Assembly (NCBI RefSeq): GCF_900110675.1
Contig: NZ_FOEN01000006.1
Span: 1 to 64,000, forward strand
Direction: 5' to 3'
DNA length: 64,000 nt
From: Ignavigranum ruoffiae
Lineage (GTDB): Bacteria; Bacillota; Bacilli; Lactobacillales; Aerococcaceae
A program made the position numbers and the translations under genes. The notes below the pieces were generated by a model. That model had not been told where the DNA came from. It searched no databases and worked only from the letters and a program-made list of their open reading frames with translations. Position 1 is the first letter of the stretch, and each line of letters begins with the position of its first letter. This document shows, piece by piece, positions 44,270 through 55,474 of this stretch.

Positions 44270-45022
44270 TTATTCAATCACATTTCCTTGAGTTGAAATC
44301 AGTTGAATAATTTGTTGAGCATTATTATTATTGACCCGTTCAACTAATATTAACCCATAATCTGGAGCAAAATAATAATTAAATTGACCAGAACCTTGCG
44401 CTTCAACGACTTTGATGACATTTTCAAAAGTATAGCCGCCAAATGAAAATTGATTGAATAAATCAGACACGGTACGTTTATTCTCATTATTATAACCTGA
44501 TTGGTAGCTTGTTCCTACTGCTAAATTGCTGGGGAGAATCAAAGACTCAGCGCCATCAGTCGCTTCTGGTGAGTACCGTAAATCTTCCACCACGTTATAA
44601 TTTTCAAAGCAAGCTAACTCGAATAGACCATTATCGCGAATCTGATATACATAAGCTGTGGCTGAATCTCCGGTAAAGGCAGTAATTTGGAATGTTCCTT
44701 GATTATCTGGCATATACTCCATAATAATGTCCTGAACTTCAAATACTGAGCCGTCGCCTTGATACTGATAATTTACAAATTTAGCAAAAGGCATATAGCG
44801 GCGAAAGTCCAAAGAAATGGCGGTGTTTGTGCTCGCCGTTGTCGTTTCGTCCTTGCTATCTTCAGTCGTCAAATCTGATTCTTCAACAGAAGAATCAAGT
44901 GATTCACTACTTTCAGTTTCTTGGGACCAATCTTGGCCATGGACGACGGTCCTGGTCGAACTCAAGCTGAATAGGGTCAGTAGACATAGTCCGACGAGTA
45001 AATATTTTACGATAGTTTTCAC
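44270..45022 (-). CDS. Secreted protein of unknown function
   Basis: I do not recognise this 250-residue protein. It has a signal peptide (about residues 1-29, VVHGQD), an acidic Ser/Thr/Glu-rich linker to about residue 66, and then a globular part with YQGDGSVFEVQDIIMEYM, GDSATAYVYQIRDNGLFEL and YYFAPDYGLILVER. The repeated beta pattern resembles secreted beta-rich modules, but the family is unknown. A GTG start with GGAGGAG is used. It is 36 bases upstream of the G5-protein gene on the same strand, so both are probably co-transcribed. Confidence 0.75.
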   Translation of the reverse strand: MKTIVKYLLVGLCLLTLFSLSSTRTVVHGQDWSQETESSESLDSSVEESDLTTEDSKDETTTASTNTAISLDFRRYMPFAKFVNYQYQGDGSVFEVQDIIMEYMPDNQGTFQITAFTGDSATAYVYQIRDNGLFELACFENYNVVEDLRYSPEATDGAESLILPSNLAVGTSYQSGYNNENKRTVSDLFNQFSFGGYTFENVIKVVEAQGSGQFNYYFAPDYGLILVERVNNNNAQQIIQLISTQGNVIE

Positions 45023-45241
45023 ATGGCTCCTCCTCTCTTATCAGCAATATTATATCATATTAGAAATACTTTAAGCGTGAGAGATTCTGGAAATAATAAT
45101 GAAATATACTTCGTTAAAAAACATTATTTTGAATAAATTATGACTTTTTTATGAATCTAATGAGCCCGTATTTTAAGAACTTTTCTGTAATTTATGTTAT
45201 TCTGTAACTATGGAAAATATGCTTGGTAAAGGAGAGTCTTT

Positions 45242-45694
45242 ATGGAAGATTGCATTTTTTGTAAAATTATTAAAGGTGAGATCCCAGCCGCCAAAGTTTA
45301 TGAGGATGAATGGGTCTTTGCCTTCTTAGATTTGAGTCAGGTTACTCCTGGTCATACCTTAGTCATTCCAAAAGATCATCGACAAGATATCTTCGATTAT
45401 GAAGATGATTTAGCCGCCGAAGTCTTTCGTCGTGTGCCCCGGATTGCTAAAGCAATTAAAGAAGCTTTTCCCGAAGCACAAGGTATGAATATTGCTATGA
45501 ACAATGGGCCACTAGCTTATCAATCTGTCTTTCACTCACACATCCATTTGTTACCCCGTTACAGTGAGGAAGATGGCTTCGCGATGACTTTCACTAATAA
45601 TCAAGATAAATATAGTCAGGCTGAATTCAAGCAACGAGCAGAAAAGATTGGACAAGCAATAAAACTAAAGGAGGATGGCGATGAAGAAATTTAG
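45242..45694 (+). CDS. hit: HIT-family nucleotide-binding hydrolase (Hit)
   Basis: The 150-residue histidine-triad protein has DCIFCKIIKGEIP at the N-terminus (Cys residues of the Hint/Hit zinc site), VTPGHTLVIPKDH, and the active site HSHIHLLPRY (H-x-H-x-H). Hit proteins hydrolyse dinucleotide or aminoacyl-nucleotide phosphates. AAGGAGAG precedes the ATG. It overlaps the YtxH-like gene by 14 bases, so the two are co-translated. Confidence 0.93.
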   Translation: MEDCIFCKIIKGEIPAAKVYEDEWVFAFLDLSQVTPGHTLVIPKDHRQDIFDYEDDLAAEVFRRVPRIAKAIKEAFPEAQGMNIAMNNGPLAYQSVFHSHIHLLPRYSEEDGFAMTFTNNQDKYSQAEFKQRAEKIGQAIKLKEDGDEEI

Positions 45695-46022
45695 TCAAGG
45701 ATTGTTTTGGGGAGCTTTGTTTGGTGGGCTTGCTGGTTTATTGAATGCCCCAAGAAGTGGTCAAGAAACTCGTCGATATCTTAAAGAATATTTAGATCAA
45801 ACCACAGCTGATGTCAATGATGTGCGTTATAAAGTTGATAATTTGAGCCATGCGATTCAGCGCTTAAGCCAAGAAGGATTAGGTAACCTCAAAGAAGCTC
45901 AAGATGAAATCCAATACGCAGTGAACCAATTTACCCGAGAAACTGAACCGCGAATTCAACGCATTCAAGATCGAGTGCAAAATCTGCAAAATGAAATCAA
46001 GGAAAATCTTGAAGTTAATTAG
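45681..46022 (+). CDS. YtxH-like membrane-associated protein
   Basis: The 113-residue protein has one N-terminal hydrophobic, glycine-rich segment (FSQGLFWGALFGGLAGLL) followed by PRSGQETRR, the signature junction of YtxH-domain proteins. An amphipathic helical tail with a coiled-coil pattern follows (YKVDNLSHAIQRLSQEG, IQDRVQNLQNEIKENL). YtxH proteins are associated with general stress, with no defined mechanism. The second ATG is used because AAGGAGG lies six bases upstream of it and abuts the first. Confidence 0.82.
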   Translation: MKKFSQGLFWGALFGGLAGLLNAPRSGQETRRYLKEYLDQTTADVNDVRYKVDNLSHAIQRLSQEGLGNLKEAQDEIQYAVNQFTRETEPRIQRIQDRVQNLQNEIKENLEVN

Positions 46023-46126
46023 ACTATTTATATAAATCTGGCCCATTTTAGCCTAAGTTGCTGCAAATATAGTATAATGGGCTCAGAATATATTATTACT
46101 ATCATTTAGAATGGAGCATGTATTAG

Positions 46127-47128
46127 ATGAAGAAATCAATCTTAACCTCAGCGTTTGCTGTCTTAGCTGCAGCCTCATTAGCAGTCAGTCCAATGGTGAT
46201 TAAAGCCCAAGATGATGTGATCGCAACAATTGGGGAGAAAACAATTACCAAAGATGACCTATATGAGGCCATGAAGAATGTTTCTGGAGAAGTGACGTTA
46301 AGAACGTTAATTCTAGAGCAAGTCTTAATGCAAAATGTAAAAGATGCTGACGCATTAAAAAAATCAGCTGAAGAAGAAGTTCAAAAACAAATCGATTCAG
46401 CAGGAGGCGAAGACGTCTTCCAAGAACTATTAAATTATCAACAATTGGGTAGTGTCGAAGAATTTACCTATCAAATGTTTGTAAGTAAAATGTTCGAAGA
46501 AGTGGTCAAGAAAGAAATTGACCTCTCTGATGAAGCGGTTAAGAAATTCTACGAAGAAGAATACTCTCCATTAATGGAAGCCCAACATATTTTGGTGGAT
46601 ACCGAAGAAGAAGCTCAAAATGTGATCCAACGATTGAATGATGGAGAAGAATTCGATGCGCTGGCTCAAGAATTATCTAAAGATTCAACTGCTCAAAACG
46701 GTGGTCTCTTAAGTCCATTTACTAGCGGCCAAATGGTACCCGAATTTGAAGAAGCTGTTAAATCGATGAAAAATGGCGAAGTCACTCAAGAACCGGTTAA
46801 GTCTGAGTATGGCTATCATGTTATCAAGGTAATTAATAATGGTGAGAAGAAACCACTAGATGAAATCCGTAAAGAAGTTGAAGACCAACTTGTTCAAAAG
46901 AAATTAGCCGACACCAACTTTGCATATGGCATTGTGGGCAATTTGATTAAGAATACTGGCTACGAAATTAAAGATGAAGATTTGAAAAATGCTGTCGAAG
47001 ATTTAGTCAATGGTAAACAAGATGAACCTGCTTCAAGTGAAGAGAATCAAGAGGAAACAGCAGCCGATGATGCAGAAGCTAATCAGGAAAGTCAAGCAGC
47101 TGAAGAAAGTGAAACAGCAGCTGAATAA
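46127..47128 (+). CDS. prsA: Foldase PrsA-type peptidyl-prolyl isomerase without a lipobox
   Basis: The 333-residue extracellular protein folding factor has a signal peptide (KKSILTSAFAVLAAASLAVSP, cleavage near VIKA-QD), an N-terminal SurA-like helical part (IGEKTITKDDLYEAMKNVS) and a parvulin domain (AQHILVDTEEEAQNVIQRL ... KSEYGYHVIKV, about 152-240). It ends in an acidic tail. Typical PrsA proteins are lipoproteins with an LxxC motif, but no cysteine is seen after the signal sequence, so it may be secreted or anchored otherwise. It has its own TATAAT promoter and a strong terminator. Confidence 0.9.
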   Translation: MKKSILTSAFAVLAAASLAVSPMVIKAQDDVIATIGEKTITKDDLYEAMKNVSGEVTLRTLILEQVLMQNVKDADALKKSAEEEVQKQIDSAGGEDVFQELLNYQQLGSVEEFTYQMFVSKMFEEVVKKEIDLSDEAVKKFYEEEYSPLMEAQHILVDTEEEAQNVIQRLNDGEEFDALAQELSKDSTAQNGGLLSPFTSGQMVPEFEEAVKSMKNGEVTQEPVKSEYGYHVIKVINNGEKKPLDEIRKEVEDQLVQKKLADTNFAYGIVGNLIKNTGYEIKDEDLKNAVEDLVNGKQDEPASSEENQEETAADDAEANQESQAAEESETAAE

Positions 47129-47167
47129 TTGTGAGTCAGGCTATTGATATAAAACTCATGAATATAC

Positions 47168-47204
47168 AGATCCGAGAACTTTGACGAGTTCTCGGATCTT
47201 TTTT
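47168..47204 (+). terminator. Terminator after prsA
   Basis: AGATCCGAGAACT pairs perfectly with AGTTCTCGGATCT around a six-base loop and is followed by a run of six T residues. Confidence 0.95.
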
Positions 47205-47230
47205 AGTGATTAAATTTCTAAAACAATCGT

Positions 47231-47328
47231 ATTGGGAACCTTCCCAATTCCTGGGCAAATAACTATTATTTGGATACGCTTTCTAAATCCTTGAAATCCC
47301 TTACATATAAAAAAATGACCACTATAAT
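47231..47328 (+). promoter_or_regulatory. Control region of the alpha-glucoside PTS operon
   Basis: A perfect 8-bp dyad ATTGGGAA-CC-TTCCCAAT (47231-47248) is a candidate operator. TGGATACGCTTTCT (47271-47284) matches the CcpA cre consensus at 12 of 14 positions. TTACAT (47301-47306) and TATAAT (47323-47328) are spaced by 16 bp and form the likely promoter. This arrangement suggests CcpA control and perhaps control by the RpiR-type regulator encoded at the operon end. Confidence 0.6.
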
Positions 47329-47389
47329 AAATTTATGGAAGAAAAAAATGGAAAGGAGTTAATAAGTTAAAAAGGGGGTTATCATATTG

Positions 47390-50327
<2,938 letters not shown>

Positions 50328-50347
50328 ATCAGATCTGTGATATAATA

Positions 50348-50376
50348 AGATGTGACAAACTTTGTCACATCTTTTT
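50348..50376 (+). terminator. Terminator between the GH4 gene and the regulator gene
   Basis: AGATGTGACA.. pairs with TGTCACATCT around a short loop and is followed by TTTT. It would reduce read-through from the PTS and hydrolase genes into the regulator. Confidence 0.8.
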
Positions 50377-50396
50377 AGTATGACGGAGGATCTATA

Positions 50397-51158
50397 ATGT
50401 TAAAGCTAAAAGCGCTTTTTACTAAGTATTATCAACAATTAACCAGTAATGAAAAATATCTATTTCAATATATTTTGGATCGGCCTCAAGAAATAGCTAA
50501 TATGTCCATCTCTGATCTCTCAGAAAGCATACATATTTCAACTTCTTCAATTTCTCGATTTTGCCAAAAAATTGGATTCGATGGATATAGTGAGTTTCGC
50601 TACTTCTTAAGCAATAACGAGAATGAAGAAAAACATGCACAAATTTCTGATCCAGATTATATTTTTGAAGATTTTTATTCGACTAAAAAGTTGTTCAATC
50701 AAGCAGATTCACGTAAATTAATTTCTTGGCTTGAAGAAGCTAATATAATTTTTTGTTATGGAACAGGTATGGGTCAAAGACTTGTGATCAAAGACTTTAT
50801 CCGTAAGATGCTACCTTTGAAAAAAATAGTAATAGAGATAGAAGCTCCCACTGAGTTGAGCTATTACTCGCATAATTCAAATGCTCAAGACATCTTAATG
50901 ATATTTTCTTTGAGTGGAAATGTTGATAATATTGTAAGTCAGGTAGCTTTGTTCAAACAAAAACAGGTAAGAATCGTCGGAGTTTCTCAACTTGGTCAAA
51001 GTGTTCTGTCAGATTTAAGTGATTTTAATTTATATTATCAAAGTCAAGTCTTTGCTAGCGAAATGGATACCTATGTATCATTCTTGCCTATTCATTATTT
51101 AACGGATTTAATTATCTTAGCTTATAAAAATCAATCGGATAATGAGGAATTGTCATGA
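50397..51158 (+). CDS. MurR/RpiR-family transcriptional regulator
   Basis: The 253-residue regulator has an N-terminal helix-turn-helix (MSISDLSESIHISTSSISRFCQKIGFDGYSEFR, quoted in part as SIHISTSSISRFCQKIGF, about 38-70). Its C-terminal SIS domain (about 105-240, with IFCYGTGMGQRL and SLSGNVDNIVSQ) binds phosphorylated sugar. Such proteins act as repressors or activators of sugar operons. The position after the GH4 gene makes it the likely regulator of this operon (as GlvR in Bacillus). GACGGAGGATC precedes the ATG. Confidence 0.92.
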   Translation: MLKLKALFTKYYQQLTSNEKYLFQYILDRPQEIANMSISDLSESIHISTSSISRFCQKIGFDGYSEFRYFLSNNENEEKHAQISDPDYIFEDFYSTKKLFNQADSRKLISWLEEANIIFCYGTGMGQRLVIKDFIRKMLPLKKIVIEIEAPTELSYYSHNSNAQDILMIFSLSGNVDNIVSQVALFKQKQVRIVGVSQLGQSVLSDLSDFNLYYQSQVFASEMDTYVSFLPIHYLTDLIILAYKNQSDNEELS

Positions 51159-51631
51159 AAATTAAAACAATCAATCGTTCATTAAAATATGTCTCCTATT
51201 TTATGATGAGTTTACCTGTACTATTTTATTTATATTTAAACTTAATGGCAGGCCAACAAAATAACTCAGTTCTAGACTTAATTAAATCGAATCCCTTGTT
51301 GAATATAAATCTTATCTTTACTATTTTAATGTTCTTTACTGGTTATATTCTTTACAAAAATATCCATCGGTTTTCAAAACATGAATTACCTGCGGTTAGA
51401 TTAATCTTTCTTTTATTGACTATTGTAATTATCATGGTTTTAATGGGGTATTTCCCCTTGATTTTATTGTGTTTATTCTTTGTCTATCAATTAATTAAGA
51501 TAGAAAATATATCCAAACATAGCCTAATTAATAAAATAGAGTGGCGTGCCTTTGCTAAAGAAAACTTTCCAATTGTATTATTGGGGCTTTTTGTATTTAT
51601 TTTAAGAGTTTTAATGTATATTCGACTATGA
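51155..51631 (+). CDS. Membrane protein of unknown function
   Basis: The 158-residue protein has four hydrophobic segments (FMMSLPVLFYLYLNLM, LLNINLIFTILMFFTGYIL, AVRLIFLLLTIVIIMVLMGYFPLILL in part, FPIVLLGLFVFILRVLMYI) and short Lys/Arg loops. I do not recognise a family. Its ATG overlaps the regulator's stop (ATGA), so it is translated with it. A link to sugar uptake is inference only. Confidence 0.7.
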   Translation: MKIKTINRSLKYVSYFMMSLPVLFYLYLNLMAGQQNNSVLDLIKSNPLLNINLIFTILMFFTGYILYKNIHRFSKHELPAVRLIFLLLTIVIIMVLMGYFPLILLCLFFVYQLIKIENISKHSLINKIEWRAFAKENFPIVLLGLFVFILRVLMYIRL

Positions 51632-51667
51632 ATGTAAAATGCCTCTTGAAAGAACCATACATAATTA

Positions 51668-51722
51668 AATCCGAATATTTAGCTTGTCCTGACGGACATT
51701 TTAAATATTCGGATCTTTTTTT
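51668..51722 (+). terminator. Terminator after the PTS/regulator operon
   Basis: ATCCGAATATTTA pairs with TAAATATTCGGAT around an inner GTCC-TGA-CGGAC stem, then TTTTTTT. Confidence 0.92.
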
Positions 51723-51743
51723 ATGAGATTTAAATAGTGTTGT

Positions 51744-52307
51744 CTAGCTTAACCAAGTTTTTTGTCGGAGTGTTTGGATATATTCTTGGTGGTAGAGGCG
51801 CAAACTGCTGACTGATTCTAGTAGGAAATTGCCAATCATGCCAACGGCAAAGCCAGATAAGATACCGCTGAGTGAGAGGATAGGGAGATAATTTAAGACT
51901 GAGAAGGACTTAGCCATGAAAGCGGCCACCAATAATTGACCAAAATTATGAGCCATACCGCCCATGACTGAAATTCCTACGATACTGACACGCTTAGGTC
52001 CAAGTCGCTGGATGAGTAGCATCAGGAAATAAGACAAATAGCCTCCAACTGCAGAATAAATAAAGGTCGACAAATTTCCACCCAATAACGCGGTCAAAAG
52101 TAAGCGAATGGACAGGACTTGAAAACTATATTTAACAGGTAATGTAAAAATGGCAATAATGGTGATTAAATTAGCCATGCCCAATTTTGCCCCCGGAGCA
52201 AAGACAAAAGGCGAAGGAATAAAATTTTCAATTAATCCAATAATTACGGCTTGAGCAGCGAGCGTGGCAATATATATTAGAATGCTATATTTACTACGGA
52301 CTTTCAT
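51744..52307 (-). CDS. eetB: EetB-like membrane protein (Gx transporter / heptaprenyl diphosphate synthase component I family)
   Basis: The 187-residue protein has about five to six hydrophobic segments (IATLAAQAVIIGLIENFIP, KLGMANLITIIAIFTLP, GGYLSYFLMLLIQRLGP, FAVGMIGNFLLE). This is the Pfam Hpre_diP_synt_I pattern. In the Listeria electron-transfer locus such a protein is EetB. Despite its old name it is thought to help electrons leave the membrane rather than to make prenyl chains. It starts divergently from ndh2. AAGGAGGAG precedes the ATG. eetA lies about 6.6 kb away on the same strand. Confidence 0.82.
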   Translation of the reverse strand: MKVRSKYSILIYIATLAAQAVIIGLIENFIPSPFVFAPGAKLGMANLITIIAIFTLPVKYSFQVLSIRLLLTALLGGNLSTFIYSAVGGYLSYFLMLLIQRLGPKRVSIVGISVMGGMAHNFGQLLVAAFMAKSFSVLNYLPILSLSGILSGFAVGMIGNFLLESVSSLRLYHQEYIQTLRQKTWLS

Positions 52308-52338
52308 CTTCTCCTCCTTATAGATAGCTATAAGCCAT

Positions 52339-52417
52339 AGTATAATGTTTTTCTTCTTTTTCTACAATTGTTTTTGTTTCGAAATATATTGTTGTTAGAA
52401 AAATTCTCGTGTATAAT
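52339..52417. promoter_or_regulatory. Divergent promoters of eetB and ndh2
   Basis: Minus strand: TTGTAG (complement of 52362-52367) and TATACT (complement of 52339-52344), 17 bp apart, for eetB. Plus strand: TTGTTG (52389-52394) and TATAAT (52412-52417), 17 bp apart, for ndh2. No Rex- or Fnr-like dyad was recognised. Confidence 0.7.
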
Positions 52418-52448
52418 TTAACAAGTTATGAAATAGGGAGTGAGTAAA

Positions 52449-54335
52449 TTGAAGAAGAATATTGTGGTCGTTGGAGCGGGCTTTGCCGGCGTTGCAGCGA
52501 CACGAAGACTAGCGAAGAAGTATAAAAAAGATCCAGACATACATATAACTTTAATTGACCGCCATTCTTTCTTGACTTATATGACTGAGTTGCATGAAGT
52601 TGCTGGTGGACGGGTTGAACCAGAAGCAATTAAATATGATTTAAAGAAATTATTTGGCCGTCTTAAAAATGTTCACCTTGTCACAGATAAAGTGACCCAT
52701 ATCGATCATGAACAACAAGAAATTACTACTGAACATGGTGCTTATCCTTATGACTATTTAGTCTTAGCATTTGGTGGTGACGCCAATGATTTCGGCGTAA
52801 AAGGAGTCAAAGATCACGGTTTTACTCTTTGGTCGATTGAAGCTGCTGAACGGGTTCGTGAACATATTATTGATATGGTTTATGCAGCGGCCCGTGAACA
52901 TGACGAAAATAAACGACGCGCCTTACTTTCCTTCCTTGTGTGTGGTGCTGGTTTTACTGGTGTGGAAATGGTTGGTGAACTTTTTGAATGGTTACCTATT
53001 CTGGCCAAAGAACATAAAATTGATCCGGCAGAAATCTCTTATCATTTAGTTGAAGCGGCACCGGGGATTCTGAATACAGTGACAGAAGCTGAACAAACTC
53101 GGGCCATGCGCTTTATGGAAAAGAATGGCGTTCAAGTCTCTTTAGGGGATGGGATTGTTGCTGTTGAAGAAGATAAGGTCATCCTTGCTTCAGGCAAAGA
53201 GATTCCTACTTATACCACGATTTGGACCGCTGGTGTTCAAGCAAACCAAGAAGCCGCTGATTGGGGCTTTGAACGAGCTCGTGCTGGACGTATTGTCGTT
53301 GATGAGTATATGAAAGCAGAGGGTCTAAATAATGTCTATATCGCCGGTGATATGGTATATTATGAAGATCCAGCGAATGATGGGAAATTGATGCCACAAA
53401 TCGTCCAAGCTGCTGAACAGACTGGGGACATTGCGGCTAAGAGCATTATTGCTGAAATTTCTGGTGGAGATAAAGAAGTCTTCAAAGGTAAATATGATGG
53501 AAATATGGTATCGATCGGTTCGGTCTATGGGGTAGCTCGCCTTTATGACAAGTACTCAGTGCAAGGTTTCATTGCCATGGCCGTTAAACATGCAGCGAAT
53601 ATTAAATATTTCTTATCGATTGGTTCTTGGTATTATGCTTGGATGTATATCCTTCACGAAATTCTCCATGTAAAGAATCGGCGAAATATCTTTAAAGGGC
53701 ATCTGTCTACGCAAGGAAATATGGCTTGGTTACTATTGTTACGTGTTTTCTATGGCTCCATGTGGTTGATTGAAGGTTTGAAAAAAGTGTTTGGAGCTTT
53801 TGGTGCCGAGTCTTGGTTTGGTGATCAATTAATGATGCCATTTGATTGGGTAAAAATGGTAGACACCACCTCAGCAGCTTCTGAGGCAGGGGCTGAAACC
53901 GTTGAAGCGACCACCGAAGCCGCTAAACAAATTTTCAGTCTAAATTATACTTACGGTGAAGAACCGATGCTTGTTTTTGATAAGATGCCACATTGGTTTG
54001 AATCCTTGATGAAATTCTTTGTTCCTAACTATGATGTGGCAATGTTCATGCAGAAATTTATGTCCGTTCTTGAATTAGGTATCGGAATTCTCTTAATCGT
54101 TGGTCTCTTTACTTGGTTAGTCAGTGCAGGGACGGTCGTGTTGGTAGTCATGTTCTGTCTATCAGGTATGTTTGTCTGGGTAAATATGTGGTTCATTCCA
54201 GTCGCAATTGCTTTAATGGCTGGGTCAGGCCATGCCTTCGGTTTAGATCATTATCTCATGCCTTGGCTACAAGATCGATTGAGTCAATGGTGGTTTGGCC
54301 AATCTAAGCATATTTATCAAGAAAGCGTTCGTTAA
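52449..54335 (+). CDS. ndh2: Type II NADH dehydrogenase with C-terminal membrane extension (Ndh2)
   Basis: Ndh2 passes electrons from NADH to quinone. The 628-residue protein has an N-terminal FAD-binding GAGFAGVAATRRL, a second NAD site (VCGAGFTGVEMVGEL) and IAGDMVYYED. After residue 400 it has a long extension with several membrane segments. This extension is absent from ordinary NDH-2 (about 400 residues) and matches the long EET-type Ndh2 of Listeria. TTG at 52449 is chosen because AGGGAG is eight bases upstream. The GTG nine bases earlier sits within that site. It heads the plus-strand part of the electron-transfer locus. Confidence 0.9.
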   Translation: MKKNIVVVGAGFAGVAATRRLAKKYKKDPDIHITLIDRHSFLTYMTELHEVAGGRVEPEAIKYDLKKLFGRLKNVHLVTDKVTHIDHEQQEITTEHGAYPYDYLVLAFGGDANDFGVKGVKDHGFTLWSIEAAERVREHIIDMVYAAAREHDENKRRALLSFLVCGAGFTGVEMVGELFEWLPILAKEHKIDPAEISYHLVEAAPGILNTVTEAEQTRAMRFMEKNGVQVSLGDGIVAVEEDKVILASGKEIPTYTTIWTAGVQANQEAADWGFERARAGRIVVDEYMKAEGLNNVYIAGDMVYYEDPANDGKLMPQIVQAAEQTGDIAAKSIIAEISGGDKEVFKGKYDGNMVSIGSVYGVARLYDKYSVQGFIAMAVKHAANIKYFLSIGSWYYAWMYILHEILHVKNRRNIFKGHLSTQGNMAWLLLLRVFYGSMWLIEGLKKVFGAFGAESWFGDQLMMPFDWVKMVDTTSAASEAGAETVEATTEAAKQIFSLNYTYGEEPMLVFDKMPHWFESLMKFFVPNYDVAMFMQKFMSVLELGIGILLIVGLFTWLVSAGTVVLVVMFCLSGMFVWVNMWFIPVAIALMAGSGHAFGLDHYLMPWLQDRLSQWWFGQSKHIYQESVR

Positions 54336-54348
54336 ATTTTAAATTATC

Positions 54349-54381
54349 ATGGCAATCGATCCGAATCGTTTGCCATTTTTT
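54349..54381 (+). terminator. Hairpin between ndh2 and dmkA
   Basis: ATGGCAA.TCGAT pairs with ATCG.TTTGCCAT, then six T residues. It lies 23 bp before the dmkA start and could act as a partial terminator that lowers downstream expression. Confidence 0.78.
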
Positions 54382-54403
54382 CATCTTGAAAGGAGAGAAA
54401 GTC

Positions 54404-55381
54404 ATGACTAATTCTATCTGGCAAGCCTATCCTGTAATCGACCAGCATCTTAACCTAGTGAAGGAGATGATGTTGACTGAAATAAATATCAGTCAAAAGG
54501 ACATTCAGCAGAAGATTGAGGAATATATTCATGCCCCTGGCAAGTATCTTCGTGCAGGCTTGTGTTTGTTATTCTCTCTGATTAAAGAGGGTAAAATTTC
54601 TGAAGACAAGCTTTATTTGGCTGCGGCTATTGAAACTTTCCACCTGGCTACATTAATTCATGATGATGTAATTGACCATTCTCCTTTAAGACGGAATATT
54701 GAAGCGATTCAACAAAGCCATTCCAATCGAATTGCCATATACGCAGGAGATTATTTGCTAGTCACAGCCGCGCATCTAGTAGCTAAAACTTCTTTTGACC
54801 GCCAAAGTGAGGTTTCTTTTAACTGGGCTGGGGAAAGTATTCTAGAGGGAGAGTTACTACAATTGACTAATCAATATAATCCTCAAATGACTTTTCCTCA
54901 TTATTTAAAGCAAATTCGAGGTAAAACGGCCCTCCTTTTTGCTTTATCAACCTATGCTGGTTACTATCAGAGTCGGGCGACAAAGAGAATTAATAAAAGA
55001 GCTTTTTATGTTGGAGAAGATATTGGCATGTTTTTTCAGTTAACCGATGATTTGATTGATTACAGAAGTGATAGTCAGTTGTCGGGTAAACCCCGATTAC
55101 AAGATATTCGCAATGGCATTTATTCGGCTCCGATTTTGTACAGCTTGCAGAAATATCCACGTCTACTCGAGCAGATTAGTCAGAAAGATTCATTGTCAGA
55201 CCAAGATTGTGAAATGATTTACCAACAAGTCATAGCGGCGGGAGGAATCGAGGCAACTATTAAGCTAGTCGAGCGCTATCAGGACCGCATTCAACAAAAA
55301 TTAGCTAAATTACCTGGCCAGACGGTCTATATTCAACAAGTAGAAGAAATTATTGCTGGATTGAGCCAGCGGCAGAAATAG
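54404..55381 (+). CDS. dmkA: Polyprenyl diphosphate synthase for quinone side chain (DmkA)
   Basis: The 325-residue trans-prenyltransferase has the first Asp-rich motif in LIHDDVIDHSPLRR (DDxxD) and the second in QLTDDLIDYR. Both are needed to bind prenyl diphosphates and Mg. It makes the long isoprenoid tail for demethylmenaquinone. Neighbours ndh2, pplA, fmnB and dmkB support the DmkA assignment. The ATG with AAAGGAGAG is used. A TTG start six codons earlier lies within that site. Confidence 0.9.
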   Translation: MTNSIWQAYPVIDQHLNLVKEMMLTEINISQKDIQQKIEEYIHAPGKYLRAGLCLLFSLIKEGKISEDKLYLAAAIETFHLATLIHDDVIDHSPLRRNIEAIQQSHSNRIAIYAGDYLLVTAAHLVAKTSFDRQSEVSFNWAGESILEGELLQLTNQYNPQMTFPHYLKQIRGKTALLFALSTYAGYYQSRATKRINKRAFYVGEDIGMFFQLTDDLIDYRSDSQLSGKPRLQDIRNGIYSAPILYSLQKYPRLLEQISQKDSLSDQDCEMIYQQVIAAGGIEATIKLVERYQDRIQQKLAKLPGQTVYIQQVEEIIAGLSQRQK

Positions 55382-55474
55382 TTCGTTAAATTCTTTTTTC
55401 TAGACAAAATTTATGAAATCGATTAGACTAATATTAACCAAATTTGCGAAAATTGGGATAATAGGAGGTATTAT

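Noticed and set aside
51744-52307. Annotation as a true heptaprenyl diphosphate synthase subunit
   Set aside because: It is a multi-pass membrane protein without Asp-rich prenyltransferase motifs. The locus context fits EetB better.
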